A stretch of DNA of 64,000 bases. It comes from Pteria penguin (taxonomy: Eukaryota > Mollusca > Bivalvia > Pterioida > Pteriidae). The notes beneath the pieces were generated by a model, which saw only the letters and a program-made list of their open reading frames with translations, was not told the DNA's origin and did no database searches. Positions 33,906-46,357 of this stretch are shown one piece after another; positions within the stretch are counted from its first letter, which is position 1; each line of letters starts with the position of its first letter. The translations under genes and the position numbers were made by a program. The stretch spans positions 66,712,179-66,776,178 of the forward strand of contig CM068584.1 of the NCBI GenBank assembly GCA_035048485.1, in the 5' to 3' direction.

Positions 33906-35280
33906 ATAAGTGTTAGCATTTACTACCAGATAAATTCTTACCATCAAGTAATATCAATATGTTTGACAACATGGATCAAATGAACAGACCGCTTAAATAA
34001 CATAATAAATTCTTAAAGTACACTCCATGATAATAAATAGATCCAAATATGGTAATTTTCCACAAGTTTAACAAAAATAATGGTACATTGTTGACCAATA
34101 AAAATGTTCATATAAATCTCAAATCTCCAGATTGGTGATGATAAAAGGTTTATAGGTTTGTCTTTCTATAGATTAACCAGTATAGTGTTATGTGAATGAG
34201 AGAGTTATGGTTCTTAAAACTTGATGCATTATACTATCTTCATTGATGAGGCAAATGCATTAGCTCTAATGACGACAAATATGCATAAATTAACTAAGAT
34301 ATCACACACTATAAAAAAAAAAACCCTAACTGACATTGGTTGGTTTACTGAGGTCATTTGTTGGTTTTACTCTTACTTTGATTATGGGCGGAGCATCACC
34401 TTATTTGGGGAATTGATACCAGCCGAATTTAATTCGACTCAATTACCTTTATTCTAAGAAAACATTGAGGGATTTTAGTTTTAAATTTTGCAATTAACAC
34501 AAAGTTTATAATTTATGTAATACAGGAAAAATAAGATATTGTCGTAATTTATCCTTTTCATGCTAGGACTTTTCAGTCTCGGACTATGTCCTTTTAAGTG
34601 ACTACTTTTAGAATAATTTGGTAACCGTGAAAACGGCTTCTTTTTGTGGCCGTGAAAACGGGCGTGGCTTCATTGCTTGTTTATTTAACTATAAAGTAAT
34701 TATTTCATTAATGCAGTGAAACCCTACTATGAATCGGTGAATGATGCCCGACAAAGACTCTTTTACCACACCAACAAACTTACTGGTATCATTAACATAC
34801 TTCTAGTGTCATGTATACGCCAGACCGTTATTTAATCACGTCAAGGCTCACTAAACCTGTAGACGTACTGTAGCGGATTTGTTTTACCTTTTGTAATGGG
34901 TATTTCAACAGGAAATAAGCGATATATTAAGGCTTTAAATACAGAATCTGTTGGTCACAAAATATACATTTCATTATCATAAAATCGTATTTCAAAGCAG
35001 TATTGAACGGGAATTTCACCTATGTTATCTATCATGTCTAATGTCTTCATTCTTCATTATCTGATAATAAGCGGGAAAGTTTGGCTTCAGTCCAAGGTCG
35101 GATTTTTACTCTCCGTCAGTATCTCGCATATAAATCGGTAGTGCTTTTTGACCACGATTTTTTACTCCCAAAAAAACCAACTTACATGTGAGTATGTATG
35201 GTATACAGAGTCTAAATAGAGAATGTACCTTTCTTTACCAAGAACTGCCTTACAGGGCATGCTTTATGAGTATATATATT
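33906..35280. other. Insert in the array; no gene
   Basis: Sequence not shared with other units of the array. The 78-codon ORF at 34221-34457 has no domain. Confidence 0.35.
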
Positions 35281-35599
35281 CTCTGCTACACTATTTCAGG
35301 TAATCTAGGCCAGACTGTTGGAACTTTCAAGACCTGAAATATAAAAAGGAAAAAGTGTATTTTGTGAGGCCATTCCTCATCTAAGAAGGATAACTCTCAA
35401 AAGAAGGATAACTCTAATAGAAACTAAATATTGTTTTTGAATGAAGACAAGTGTCCTTCTTTGACAATACCTAGTAAATATCACTTGTGCATATTAAATG
35501 AAGAGAATGAACAACAAACTCTATTTTATTCATGCTAGTTTCCTATGATATCAAGTCTGTTTTCCTTTTTTTTAAAGTGCCATTCTTTGACAATAGGTA

Positions 35600-36720
35600 C
35601 TACATACCAGAAGCGCACATTACCCCTAGTCTTGCTGAAAAATACACGCACATTCAGCTGACCCCCGAATATTCCAGGTAACAGCTAGGTCAACTATAGC
35701 TTATTTTTAGCTCGTATTTATAGCCTTCCAATCGTTGTAAATGTTATAAAAAGACTTTCCATACATGGAGATAGAATTCCTGATTTAGAAAAATTCCATG
35801 AGGTCACCTTAAATTTGATTGGTTCGCAAAATGCAGGAAAAGGTGAGATCAAAATTTATATTTCAAGATGGAGGAGTTATAAACACAGCTCTATTCATTC
35901 TTCAAATAAGTCTTTGGAAACGATGATAGTGATGTGGAAATTAATGCATTTAATGCCGCAGATATATTTGAAAACAATGATTATGAAAAAGTGTATGATC
36001 TGGCAGATTTCCTTAATAATTTATGCCCACTCAACGGGGGCTGGCCACGTGTTGACCAAGGATTTTACAGGTGTTTGTAGACATGACTGAAGGCCGTTGA
36101 TCTTCTTTAGATTTCCTCAATCTGTTTATCAATGAAGATGATTATAATGGCACATGAAACTTATAAGTATGCAGACCAGTATCTACAGAAAAATGCTGGC
36201 AACTTAAAAGCATACCTCTTTTTTTCATGATTGGATTTTCACAACAAAGAAGGGGGGAATGAAGGTGTTTACAGGCTCATCATAGCGATGCCGATGGGCC
36301 GTATGCAACATGTTTAATAACGTGATTCTATTCTTTCTATCGGAATTTGTTATTGGATATATACTTCATATACTAATAACAGTTACCTGAATTTAACCTG
36401 AAAAGTAACTGCAGGCCTATTGGTGTATGACTTTTTAATCATCATTGCATATTTCAACATTTTTGTGATGTTTTTAAATAAATTCAAATGTTTATTGCCA
36501 AATCTAGCTTTTTGTCAGTATTTACCAGCAGTTTACCTTTAATGTTCATAGACTGTGACTAAACTTTTACAATATTCATAAACTTCAAACATTCCTTAAC
36601 ATTTTGGTATTTAAGATGTCTACGCTGTTATGCAAATGACCTTCATAAAAGCATACAAGAACATCCTTCTATTTTTAAAAATACATAGAAAAACATTCAG
36701 CTCACAGCACTATTTCTGTG
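35600..36720. other. Insert in the array; no gene
   Basis: Not seen in sister units. A broken-looking frame around 35815-36090 (AHSTGAGHVLTKDF) has protein-like pieces, but stops and frame changes prevent a call. Confidence 0.3.
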
Positions 36721-37765
36721 TATTTTATATAGCATGACTAAGGTTAAACAAAGAGAATGAACAACTGACTCTCTTGTGTTCAAGCTTGTTTCCTCTAGAA
36801 CAAAGTCTCTAAAATCTCATCCTTGAAGCTTATTACTTCTATAGGATCTAAAACTCAACACTAACCATTCCTATATAGCTGATTTATCCAAGAAGGATAA
36901 CTCTACAAAGAAGGATAACTCTGCCAGTAGCAATATAAACATACACTTCTAATGCATGCATTACTTGTTAAACAGATGAGGTATACTTCATAAGTAGCAA
37001 TGATCCTGAGTAAAATAACTAAAACCTTCATTTAGAAACCACCTGTTTTAAAAGACCATTTCTGATTGGCATTTGACCATTACATAGAGTCTAAATAGAA
37101 TGTACCTTTCTTTACCATGTAACTGCCTTAAAGGGCATGCTTTATGAGTATATTTATTCCCTGCTACACTACTTCAGCGTTTCTACGTCAGACTGCTGGA
37201 ATTCTCATGACCTGAAAAATAAAAATAAATAAAAACATATTCTTCTTTCCATTTAAGAGCCATCTAAGAGGAATAACTTTCAAAAGAAGGGTAACTGTAA
37301 CAGAAACTAAATATTTTTTTTTTTAATATATACAGATGTCTCCACCCATCCCTCCCTTTCCCCCTCTCTGACTCTTAGGTCAAGGTGATGTTAAACCTTT
37401 GGGTCATGATCAACAACACACTAAATCCTTATTGTAGTTATAGTTTGTAAAGTATGGCAGATACAGCCCAGACACAATCTGCAGACACAATTTTATCATA
37501 AAAGTTCAAAGTGACCTTGACCTTAGGTCAAGATATTATAAAACCTTTGGGTCATCATCAACATATAATAATATGAAAGTGATATGATGTACAGCACGAA
37601 AGATACAGCTGGAAAATCTGTGACTGACTGACTGATGGTAAAACCAATATGTCACCTCCCCACTGGAGGGAGAAATAATGCAAACATACACTTGTAATGC
37701 ATGTATTATCTAGAAAACAAGATGAAATGTAATTGATATGTAACTACAATGGACTAAACTAAAAA

Positions 37766-38501
37766 TCAAAGGCTTGAAGAGCTACAAAGGCATCAAGCTA
37801 AATTTCATTTAAAGCTGTCAAAAGTAGCAGAAATTGACCAGTTGTGTTCATCTTTTTTGTTGAATTCCGATACTATTTGGAATAGAGTAAAAATAAAAGC
37901 TTAAGGACCAACAGCCATATATCATATAATATCAAAATGTGAATGAAAGTTGTCAGTGGGCAACATAGCTCTCCGTTGGGGCTTTGTCATAAAGTAAGAT
38001 GTATGGTACACAGTTTCTTGATGGGGTCCATTGTCATGAGAAAGTCATGGGTTATAAGTGGTATTGATTATGACATCATCATAACATTTTATTGTTCTTT
38101 ACGTCATTCTTGCAGAAATATGTCAAATGTCTTATCACAAAGAATGTACATGTGAAGACAATCGAACACCATTGCCATTTTTTACAAAGATAGAAATGGA
38201 CGAGCTGTTACCATTGCCTGTAAAATATGGAAGCCTTATGCTTTATTTGTTTTAAGATATCATCTAGGTTACAGTTTTTGTCTACTGTCTACTTACACTG
38301 ACACTAGGGCCAACAGCTTCTATATATCGTCCTAACACACTAGTTATTATTCAGTTGTTTATTGTATGTGCACGTGCAAGGGCTACAACGCCATGCCGTT
38401 CGCCGTAATGATGCAAGCCAGTTGTGAGTCACAATCGCACTTTATCGGTTGATTTGGAATAAAATCTTCACATTTGAGTTCTACTTAATTTATTTATCAT
38501 G
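37766..38501. repeat. Segmental duplicate, copy 1 (partner 47006-47475)
   Basis: Shares GCTTGAAGAGC.ACAAAGGC, GCAGAAATTGACCAGT, TTTTTTGTTGAATTCC, AAAGATAGAAATGGACGAG, GCCAACAGCTTCTATATATC and TCACAATCGCACTTTATC with 47006-47475, in the same order and orientation. This copy has about 270 extra bases near 37870-38150. A plus-strand frame over the left part (AKFHLKLSKVAEIDQLCSSF) is open in both copies but short. Confidence 0.85.
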
Positions 38502-39107
38502 CATTCAATCTAAAATTTTGTCTTAATCCATGCTATCATCTTTTACATTTTGTAGGCGATTTGAAAACTTTCTCGGCTGCCATTTTTTATACTGTCGTGG
38601 GAACTTTTCCAACTATGGGGAAGACCATGTGATATATACACATGCTACTTCCCTAATAAGGCAAAACTGAAGCGTGGCTTTAGAAATTTTAGCGGGAAAA
38701 TTCACAACTGCGCAAATAAAGATGGCTTCAAAAACAAGTAATTCCTATTTATATAAAGCTATTTGGCCTTGTGACCAACATTTTGAACATTTAATGCTAT
38801 TCCGATTGCAACCTAAGCTTTTCAAAAAGCTATGCTTGTTTAAGACAGACTGGAGTTACCTGCTCTTGCTTGCTATCACTGCGCAAAGAGAAAAGTGACC
38901 ACCACCATTTTGTAGAGGCTATTCCCTGTCCAGCAAGTGTTATTTATAACACAGGCGGTAAGGGCAGATAAGAAGCTGTACACACTGCATGTTTAAAATT
39001 CGTCTACAGTAGCATATACAGCATAGGTATACAGTACCTGATGTAATTTACGAGAGGCTCATGATGTTTAGCACTGAGGATATAATTAATTTTGTTGATA
39101 TTTGTTA
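38502..39107. other. ~600-bp insertion absent from the 47-kb duplicate
   Basis: The 47-kb copy passes directly from TTTATTTTTCATGACTTTT to GATTCTAGGTTAAATG. Here the same joint is split by about 600 bases that include the H3 fragment (38643-38840) and text matching the reverse complement of 39860-39900 (GGAACTTTTCCAACTATGGG). Confidence 0.6.
38643..38840 (+). mobile_element. Helentron-like element, 3' fragment (H3)
   Basis: Matches the reverse complement of H2 (56405-56881) over GGCTTTAGAAATTTTAGC, AACAAGTAATTCCTATTTA and CTATTCCGATTGCAACCTA. It ends with the hairpin AGCTTTT-CA-AAAAGCT and TATGCTTGTT. The 3' subterminal repeat here (CCGATTGC) is a perfect complement to the 5' arm GCAATCGG of H2. 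The 5' end of this copy is missing. Confidence 0.7.
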
Positions 39108-39335
39108 ATTCTAGGTTAAATGAAGGAAACAAAAAATGAAAACAAAATCCAGTGAGATAAAAATAATCGATAACACGTCACTTGAACCTAGGTCAGCCTT
39201 ATTATGAATCAGTGGTCACCTGTCTAGATATTTTATGATCTTTGTGACACACATTGCCAGTCTATATTTAGGATTCTATGAAATATTTTATTTGTTCTTT
39301 TTTAAGCTGAAATTTATAACTACTTCTAACATGAC
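39108..39335. repeat. Duplicate block, copy 1 (partner 47484-47820)
   Basis: TTCTAGGTTAAATGAA, CCAGTGAGATAAAA, TCACTTGAACCT.GGTCAG and AGTCTATATTTAGGATTCTA recur at 47484-47820. Here the block is single; there part of it is present twice in tandem. Confidence 0.85.
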
Positions 39336-39720
39336 TTGAGAACTTTCCCCTATATGTCCCATAGAGTTCCACTGTGCATTATTCTCCGATATATTCATGG
39401 TTAGAATCACCACACCTTACTAGCAGTCACGACGTTTTAAAGCCCCACCCACCGGTATTTTGACTGTGTCAATAAAATCAATATGTAGATTTCCAGAAAA
39501 CCAATTTAGGTCATGCCATGTAGGTTTTTTGAAAATCAAATTCTTGATTTTTACATCACATGCATGGTCTAAATTTATTGTTGTTGACATAAGATATTAA
39601 TATTTACGATAAGTACTTATCTAGTTCATGTTCATGAGCGGCTCAGTGACAATTTAATTGATTAATGCGGCTCGGGGCTTTTACTGGACTAATAACTAGG
39701 ACGTCATTATTTCTTCTTAT
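39336..39720. other. Unassigned sequence between duplicate blocks
   Basis: No gene or repeat end recognised. The 47-kb partner diverges at this point. Confidence 0.35.
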
Positions 39721-40205
39721 TATTACATTATTTATATTATTATATATATTTCGAAGATTTTGCGATCGGTTTCCATATTGTCGCTTTTATGTCAAATTAG
39801 GCCTTGATTGCGCGTGTTACAAGCGTTCTACTACGATTTCTCCAAATAAGGCAATATGTCACGTGGTCTTCCCCATATTTGGAAAAATTCCCATGAAGTG
39901 CGATTGTAAATCATAATCGGCTAGCGTCATTACGGCGAATGTATATTTTAACACACACAATAAGCGACAGAATAATAAGTGTTTTAGGGCAATATATTGA
40001 TAATTTAAGTTAAGCAGACCTATGCTTAAACCTGTTTCTGTGCAATGAAATTTCAATAACAAGGATAACAAAGCCGGTTTTGCAAGAACTTTTACTACTT
40101 TAAATACTTTAAAGAAGGTACTACTTTGTTATGTGAAGTAAAAAGGCGGTGCAGAGGTAAAATTTTTATGATCGCTAGAAGACTGTCGAGCAAATGCTCT
40201 ATGCA
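39721..40205 (+). mobile_element. 5' portion of the Mutator-like transposon (solo copy)
   Basis: Closely matches 51716-52200, the leader region of the coding copy. Shared blocks are AAATTAGGCCTTGATTG, TACAAGCGTTCTACTACGAT, GTCACGTGGTCTTCCCCATA, AAGCCGGTTTTGCAA and GATCGCTAGAAGACTGTC. It stops a few codons after the expected start and joins array sequence (ACTGAAACTTTCATTTAG). This gives the leader of the element without coding sequence. Confidence 0.8.
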
Positions 40206-40293
40206 TTAAAAATGGGGACTGAAACTTTCATTTAGAAACCACCTGTTTGTTTAGGAGTAAGGGACAGCAGTTATAATGAACAATATTGTTAAC

Positions 40294-40773
40294 TGGTGTT
40301 AGGAATCGGTGAGAAAACAATAATCGATTAATCGAAATACTTTTCGATTGATTAATCGATTTCAATTGATTATTTTGTATTCTGCTGCAAAGTGCCTCTT
40401 AACACAGGCAGCCATTAATAAAGTAGTAGCATATGGCCCTGGTCATATCTAAATTATCCTTCGTAATAGGTCCTGGTTTTTTCTAAGAAATCCAAAAAAA
40501 TTCCACACTGTGGATTTCTTTTCCCCCGGGAGACTAAGGATTTCGGGGCCAACGCTGTCATGAGTGCTGTCGCAAGTATTTCGTATGTCCGCCATATTGC
40601 ATTTAATAAACACCAGAAGCAGTTTTGTACAAAAACATTTCGTTCTTCCCAACTTTTTTTCAAAGTTTTATAATTACGATCATAAGTGATTTTTCAAATC
40701 GTAATCGATTAATCAATTTTTGAAGGGTTTAACGATGATGTTGGTGACAATCGCGATAATCGGAACAACACTA
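40294..40773 (-). mobile_element. Internally deleted hAT element with 8-bp duplication
   Basis: The 480-bp insert starts TGGTGTTAGGAATCGG and ends (inverted) CCGA..GTTGTTCC..TAGTGTTG. TTGTTAAC flanks it at 40286-40293 and 40774-40781. Arms rich in TAATCGATTAATCG fold back on each other. Sister units of the host array (for example near 43528, AATATTGTAAATATAATAAA) show the uninterrupted site. The middle retains the start of a transposase gene on minus. hAT superfamily. Confidence 0.8.
40449..40598 (-). pseudogene. hAT transposase N-terminus, BED-finger-like remnant
   Basis: On minus, an ATGGCGGAC start (ATG near 40596) opens a frame MADIRNTCDSTHDSVGPE, continuing to EKKSTVWNFFGF and ending at a stop near 40449. 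The K-S-x-V-W-x-x-F-G-F pattern is how BED zinc fingers of hAT transposases begin. The Cys/His pairs that should follow are missing because the element is internally deleted. The frame continues upstream to 40652 without a better start. A 48-residue stub cannot be functional as a transposase. Confidence 0.55.
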
Positions 40774-40859
40774 TTGTTAACATAATAAAGAAAGGTGTTT
40801 TATCTCCTGCATGTTTTAAAGTTGAAGCCATTCCTGTTATCAAGTCTAAGACCTCTTCA

Positions 40860-40930
40860 CAGGTGGCGCCACCACAGTCAAAAGTAGGTCACAAAAGAGT
40901 ACCCTCTTTTGACGATATTCTTCTTCATAC
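40860..40930 (+). pseudogene. Possible decayed exon (FDDILLHTG)
   Basis: CACAGGTGGCGCCACCACAG is acceptor-like and is followed by AAAAGTAGGTCACAAAAGAG, then a frame FDDILLHTGCIQ. An inverted relative is at about 32757-32850. F-D-D-I-L-x-H resembles the N-terminus of SLC22 transporters, but the match is about nine residues and the frame shifts just before it. Confidence 0.15.
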
Positions 40931-43654
40931 TGGCTGTATACAGTGATGAACAGAATATAAACATACACTTGTAATGTATGTAATACCTAGCAAACAGACA
41001 TGGTATACTTGATAAGTAACAATGATCTTAACTGAAATAACGAAACCTTCATTTAGAAACCACCTCTTTTAAGAGACCATTTTTTCTCAGCACTTGAGCA
41101 TTACACAATGTCTTAATAGAAAATTTACCTTTCTTTACCACGTAACTGCCTTACAGAGCATGCTTTACGAGTGTATATTCCCTGCTATACTACTTCAAGA
41201 TTTCTATGCCAGGCTACTGGAACTTCTCATGACCTGAAAAATAAAAAGAAATAAAAAAGTGTCATTTCCTTTTCATTCATTTAAGAAGGATAATTCTAAA
41301 AGGATGGATAACTCTAAAAAGAAGGATAACTCCAACAGAAACTAAATATTGTTTTTGAATGAATACAGATGTCTCTCCCCATCCCCTCCCTTTCCCCCTC
41401 TCTGACTCTTAGGTCAAGGTGATGTGAAACCTTTGGGTTATCATCAGCAACATACTTAATAAATATGAAAGATACTAGTTGTAAGGTGCGAAAAATATAG
41501 CCAAAACATAATCTGAAGACACAACTTCATCATAGAAGTTCAGTGACCTTGACCTTGGTCATATGACATTTGGTCGAGGTGATGTGAAACCTTTCGGTTA
41601 TCATTAAGAACATATTAAAACATGAAGGTCTTTTGATGTAAAGTATGAAAGATATAGCTGAGGCACGATCTGTAACAGATAGACAGACAGAAGATAAAAC
41701 TAATATGTCTCCTCCCACTGGAGGGAGGGGGTGGGGGTAGGGTAAACATAATAATGTAAAAATGCACTTGTTATGTGTGTATTATCTAGCAAATAGTTGA
41801 GATGTATAAGATAAGTAACTACAATGAACTTTACTTATATAAGATCTGAAAACATTTAGAAACCACTTGTTTTACCGGACCATTTTTGGAAAAGACTTTA
41901 ATAACAGTTTTATGATATCAACAATATTGTAAATATAATGAAGAAGTTTTTTTATCCCCTGCAAGAATTTGCTGAAAACATTCCTTTTATTACATTTGTT
42001 TTTCTTTATATTCAGCACAGGCTCTCTTGTGTTCATGCTCGTTTCCTCTTGTGAATGGTTTCTAAAAATCACATCTATGATCTTGACAGTTTTAATACTT
42101 CTACTGGATTGAAATCTCAACACTAACTGAATTATCTAAGAAGGATAACTCTAAAAAGAAGGATAACTCTACCAGTAGGAATGTGAACATGCATTTGTAA
42201 TGCATATATTACTTAGCAAACAGATGAGGTATACTTGATAAGAAACAATGATCTTAAATAAAATAACTGAAACCTTCATTTACAAACCACCTGCTTTAAG
42301 AGACCATTTTTGGTTAGGAGTAAATGAGGACTTTCATATTAGTTTTCACTGTATACAAGGTGATAATGTTGGGACAGTAGTTAATGTACAAAATTGTAAA
42401 TATTAGGTCCGTTTTTCTTTTTAGTCGAGAGCGAGTCTTTGACAATACTTTGTAAACATCACTTGTGCATATTAAGTAAAGAGAATAAACGACAGATCTC
42501 TTGTATTCACACTTATTTTCTCTTGTACATGGTCTCTAAGAATCACATCAATGATCTTGAGAGGTTTATTACTTTTATAGGATTTAAATCTCAACACTAA
42601 CCATTCCTATGTAGCTGATTTATCTAAGAAGGATAAGTCTTGAAAGAAGGATAACTCTACCAGTAGGAATGTAAACATGCACTTATAATGCATGTTTTAC
42701 ATAATGAACAGATGAGGTATACTTCATAACTAATAATAACTAAAATAACTGAAACCTTCATATAGAATCACCTGCTTTAAGAGACCACTTTTTGGTAAGC
42801 ACTTGACCATTACATTGAGTCTAAATAGAGAATGTGCCTTTTTTTTTTTTACCATGAAACAGCCTTGAAAGGCATGCTTTAAGAGTATGTATATTCCCTG
42901 CTACACTATTTCAGGATTTCTTTGCCAGGCTGCAGGAACCTTCATGAACTGAAAAATAAAAAGAAATGAAAAGTGTATTTTTCTTTCCATTCAAGAGCCA
43001 TTTTTTGACGAAAAGGGATAACTCTAGAAAGAAGGATAACTCTAACAGAAACGGGAATATGTTTTTGAATCTGAAGACACAATTTTATCATAAAAATTCA
43101 AAGTGATCTTAACCTTTACCTTGGGTCAAGGTTTTTTGAAATCTCTGGGTCAACATCAACTACATACTAAAATAATATGAAAGTGACAGGATGTACAGCA
43201 TGACTGATATAGCTCAGACACAATCTGTGACGAACAGACACACGGATGGTCAAGATGGTAACACCAATATGTCTCCTCTTGTTGGGGGGGGGGGGGGGGA
43301 GGGTGAGGCTATAATGTAAACAAGCTCTGGTAATGCATGTATTATCTAACAAGCAGATGAGGTGTAACTAATAATTAACTACAAAGATCTAAACTAAAAA
43401 AATTAAACCTTCACTTAGAAACCACCTGTTTTAAGAGACCATTTTCGGTCAGGAGTAAGGGAAGACTTTCATACCAGTTTTCACTGTATACAAAGTGATA
43501 ATACTGGGACAGTAGTGGTCATGAATAATATTGTAAATATAATAAAGAAAGGTGTTTTATCCCCTGCATGTTTTAACTAAAGCAATGTCTAGCATGGCAT
43601 AATACGCCTGTCGCTTAACTTGAAGGGGATTAATTTGAATGAATAGCCAAGTTA

Positions 43655-44050
43655 CATCCCAATACCTTGAAACACTGCATAAAGAATTCCGAAAAACTGT
43701 AAAATCCTTGAAAATTTCTAAGTTCAAGGGGCACAACTCTAGTAAATCCAAAGCAATCATACCCAAATGCAAAATGGTACTGAACCTCATTGATATAAAG
43801 TTATATACCAAGTTTTAATCCAATACCTTTAAAGACTTTAGAAAATAGTTCGGAAAACTGTAAAATCCTTGAAAATTCCAAAGTTCAAGGGCCATAACTC
43901 TGGCAAAATCAAAGCAATCATACCCAAATGCAGACTGGTACTGACTATTGTTGATATAAAGTTATATGCCAAGTTTCAATCCAATATCATGACCCCGGAT
44001 GGACGGACAACGCCATAACATAACATGTCCCGTCTTATGACAGGCGTATA
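43655..44050 (+). repeat. ~165-bp tandem repeat, two copies plus GGACGGAC tail
   Basis: AACTGTAAAATCCTTGAAAA, GTTCAAGGG.CA.AACTCT and AATCAAAGCAATCATACCCA occur twice. The end reads ACCCCGGATGGACGGACAAC and GACAGGCGTATAAAAA. Same general build as 31015-31800 but a different family. Confidence 0.85.
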
Positions 44051-44245
44051 AAAAATATGCTAAAATCATTCCTGTTATTAATACTGTTTTTCTTTTTATT
44101 CAAATGCCATTCTTTGACAAAATTTACTGCATATCCTATATATATTCCTATATAGTTGATTAATCTAAGAAGGGTAACTCTACAAAGAAGAATAACTCTA
44201 CCAGTAGGGATGTAAACATGCATTTGTAATGCATGTATTACTGTA

Positions 44246-45031
44246 TTCACTCTTGTATAATCATACTTTTTTTCATAAAATCTGACTTCTATTTTCCAGG
44301 TGCATATTATACACACGATCTAAAACAAGAACCTCTTTTCCAGACATAAGAATTCATATTTCTGCAGGGATATTGCCGTAAATGTCCGCTGACAACGATC
44401 AGAACATGACCATTAAATTTTGGGAACCCTTACTTGACCACTGAAATGGATTTTATACATTTGATAAAGAGATTATCATTACAGTTTTACTTCCTTGTGT
44501 TGAACACTTTACAATATGTGCTGAAATGTTTTTACAAATGAGACTAGCATCTTTTAAAATAACAAGTGCCGATGCAATACAGTTATCTTATCATCGTCAA
44601 TCAAGGTGAAATGGCTTCACGGTCAAACAATCAGCCATTACCGTACACCCCGGCTTTTCTTCATTTTCGGTATTTATCAAGAATACTAATTACAGTGGCT
44701 TATTGTTACAATTTCATTAACCATTCTTTACTTCTCTTTCTATCAACACAATGTTTGGATCACAAATTACAAATCACAAATTTTATTATGCCATTTGGGT
44801 TTATCCCATTCATTGAATATCCTAAGGTTCAGACGCGTAACCAATTGTGTTTTCTGTGAAGTAAAATCTGTAATACAGAGATTTTTTCTGGGTAAACTTA
44901 AGTTTCTTGATTACTTGCTTATGCGGCAATTTCACCTGCTTATTAAACACGAGATGTAGACTTTTTCTCCAATTATTTTCCAAAAGATGGGGGTGCATAT
45001 TATACACGGATGCGTACTATACACGAGCGAA
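44246..45031. mobile_element. TA-flanked DNA transposon, TTCACTCGTGTATA ends (copy 2)
   Basis: Partner of 7358-8281. Ends TTCACTCTTGTATAATC and ACACGAGCGAA, with TA on each side (44244-44245 and 45032-45033). It interrupts array text: GCATGTATTACTG before and ACAAACAGGTGAG after correspond to the unbroken GCATGTATTACCTAGCAAAC of sister units. This confirms the borders and the TA target. Confidence 0.8.
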
Positions 45032-45884
45032 TAACAAACAGGTGAGTGATACTTGATAACTAACAGTAATTAAAATAATGTACCTTTCTTTACCATGAAA
45101 CTACTTTACAAGGCATGATTTATGAATATGTATATTCCTTGCTCTACTACTTCTGGGTATTTAGGCCAGGCTGCTGGAACTCCTCATGACCTGAAAAATA
45201 AAAAGAAGGAAAAAGTGTATTTTTCATTTCATTCATTCCTCATCTAAGAAGCTAGGATAACTCTCAAAAGAAGGATGACTCTAACAGAAATCAAATATTG
45301 TTTTTGAATAAATACAGATGTCTCAACCCACCACTCCCTTTTCTCCTCTCTGTCGCGGTGGTGTGAATATTTACGTCAAAGAAAGAAAACATGGGAAATT
45401 AAGTCTTCAGAGAAAAATTTCATAGACGAGATATGCCATAAATTCTTAAACCTATCAAAATGTGTGTTACATGTATAATTAAATGAATAAAATATGAAAG
45501 TGATAGGATGTACAGTATGAAAGATATAGCTCGGACATGATCTGTGGCTGAGAGATGGCATGACCAATATGTTTACAATAATGTAAACATGCACTCATAA
45601 TGCATGTATTATCCAGTAAACACATGAGGTGTAATTTTTAAGTAACTACAATGAACTAAACTACAAAAAAAGGTGGGGGGAATAGAAACAACTGACTCTA
45701 TTGTGTTCATGATCGTTTCCTCTGGTGCATAGTCTCTAAAAATCACATCAATGACCTTGACAGTTTTATTACATCTATAGATCTCAATACTAACCATTCC
45801 TTCTCAATACTAACCATTCCTATATAGCTGATTAATCTAAGGATAACTCTACAAAGAAGGATAACTCTTCCAGTAGGGATGTTA

Positions 45885-46357
45885 GGTATCATAACATTAA
45901 ACATTTTTCCATTGATTTCAATGTTAAAGTTATAAATATTCAAAACCCTTTTAAAGAATCAAAAAAAAAGTCACTAAAAATTTTGATTATAAAATTTCAG
46001 TAGTACCAACTCAACACTTCTTAAAAATTACCACTATAACATAGGTGTCCACGAAGGCAGAGTCAAACGCTGTCATTAAATTTCACCAACTGTTGTTTTC
46101 GTGTTTCCCATACACATGCATTTGTGGACCACACCACCTCTTGTTGAAAATTCATCCTCCTTGGAAACACCAACCTGCAAATACATGTTATACATGTAAT
46201 CAATCTGCATTGAATCAACTTTCAAATTATGTACTTACCTTTAAATAAATTCAAACTTTCACTGAATTACAGCATCTCAAACTTGGAACTACTTTGCAAA
46301 TTGACGCCATTTTTGACATGGACCTAGGGGATTCCCCATGTTTAGTGTTATGATACC
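45885..46357. mobile_element. GGTATCATAAC MITE, copy 1
   Basis: The 473-bp element starts GGTATCATAACATTAAACA and ends TGTTTAGTGTTATGATACC, with TA on both sides. It sits in a unit of the local array right after CCAGTAGGGATGT. The partner at 55772-56243 is about 90% identical by eye. TA target and GG...CC ends suggest Tc1/mariner-like mobilisation. A 67-codon frame is shared by both copies but does not look selected. Confidence 0.8.

Larger units (their letters stand above)
32891..46000. repeat. Locally amplified repeat array (A/B blocks headed by AAGAAGGATAACTCT pairs)
   Basis: Two block types recur in the same orientation. Block A runs from AATGTAAACATGCACTTGTA and AACAGATGAGGTATACTTGA, through TTTAGAAACCACCTG and GGGCATGCTTTATGAGTATG, to GGAACTTCTCATGACCTG and AAAAATAAAAAG. 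Block B has AACAGAAACTAAATATTG, CCCTCCCTTTCCCCCTCTCT and GGTCAAGGTGATG. Nearly every block begins with two AAGAAGGATAACTCT motifs 18 bases apart. Pairs occur near 32965, 35384, 36892, 37260, 41280, 42137, 42625, 43008, 44167, 45245 and 45836, and again at 56286 and 57128. Units are heavily diverged and interrupted by later insertions. No coding frame is conserved between units. Confidence 0.8.

Noticed and set aside
38150..38330. Plus-strand frame with YKDRNGRAVTIACKIWKPY as coding sequence
   Set aside because: The duplicate at 47130-47220 has an altered T-run length that shifts this frame, so it is not kept open in both copies.
40860..40930. SLC22-type transporter gene
   Set aside because: Only about nine residues resemble the family and the frame breaks next to them; listed only as a very weak echo.
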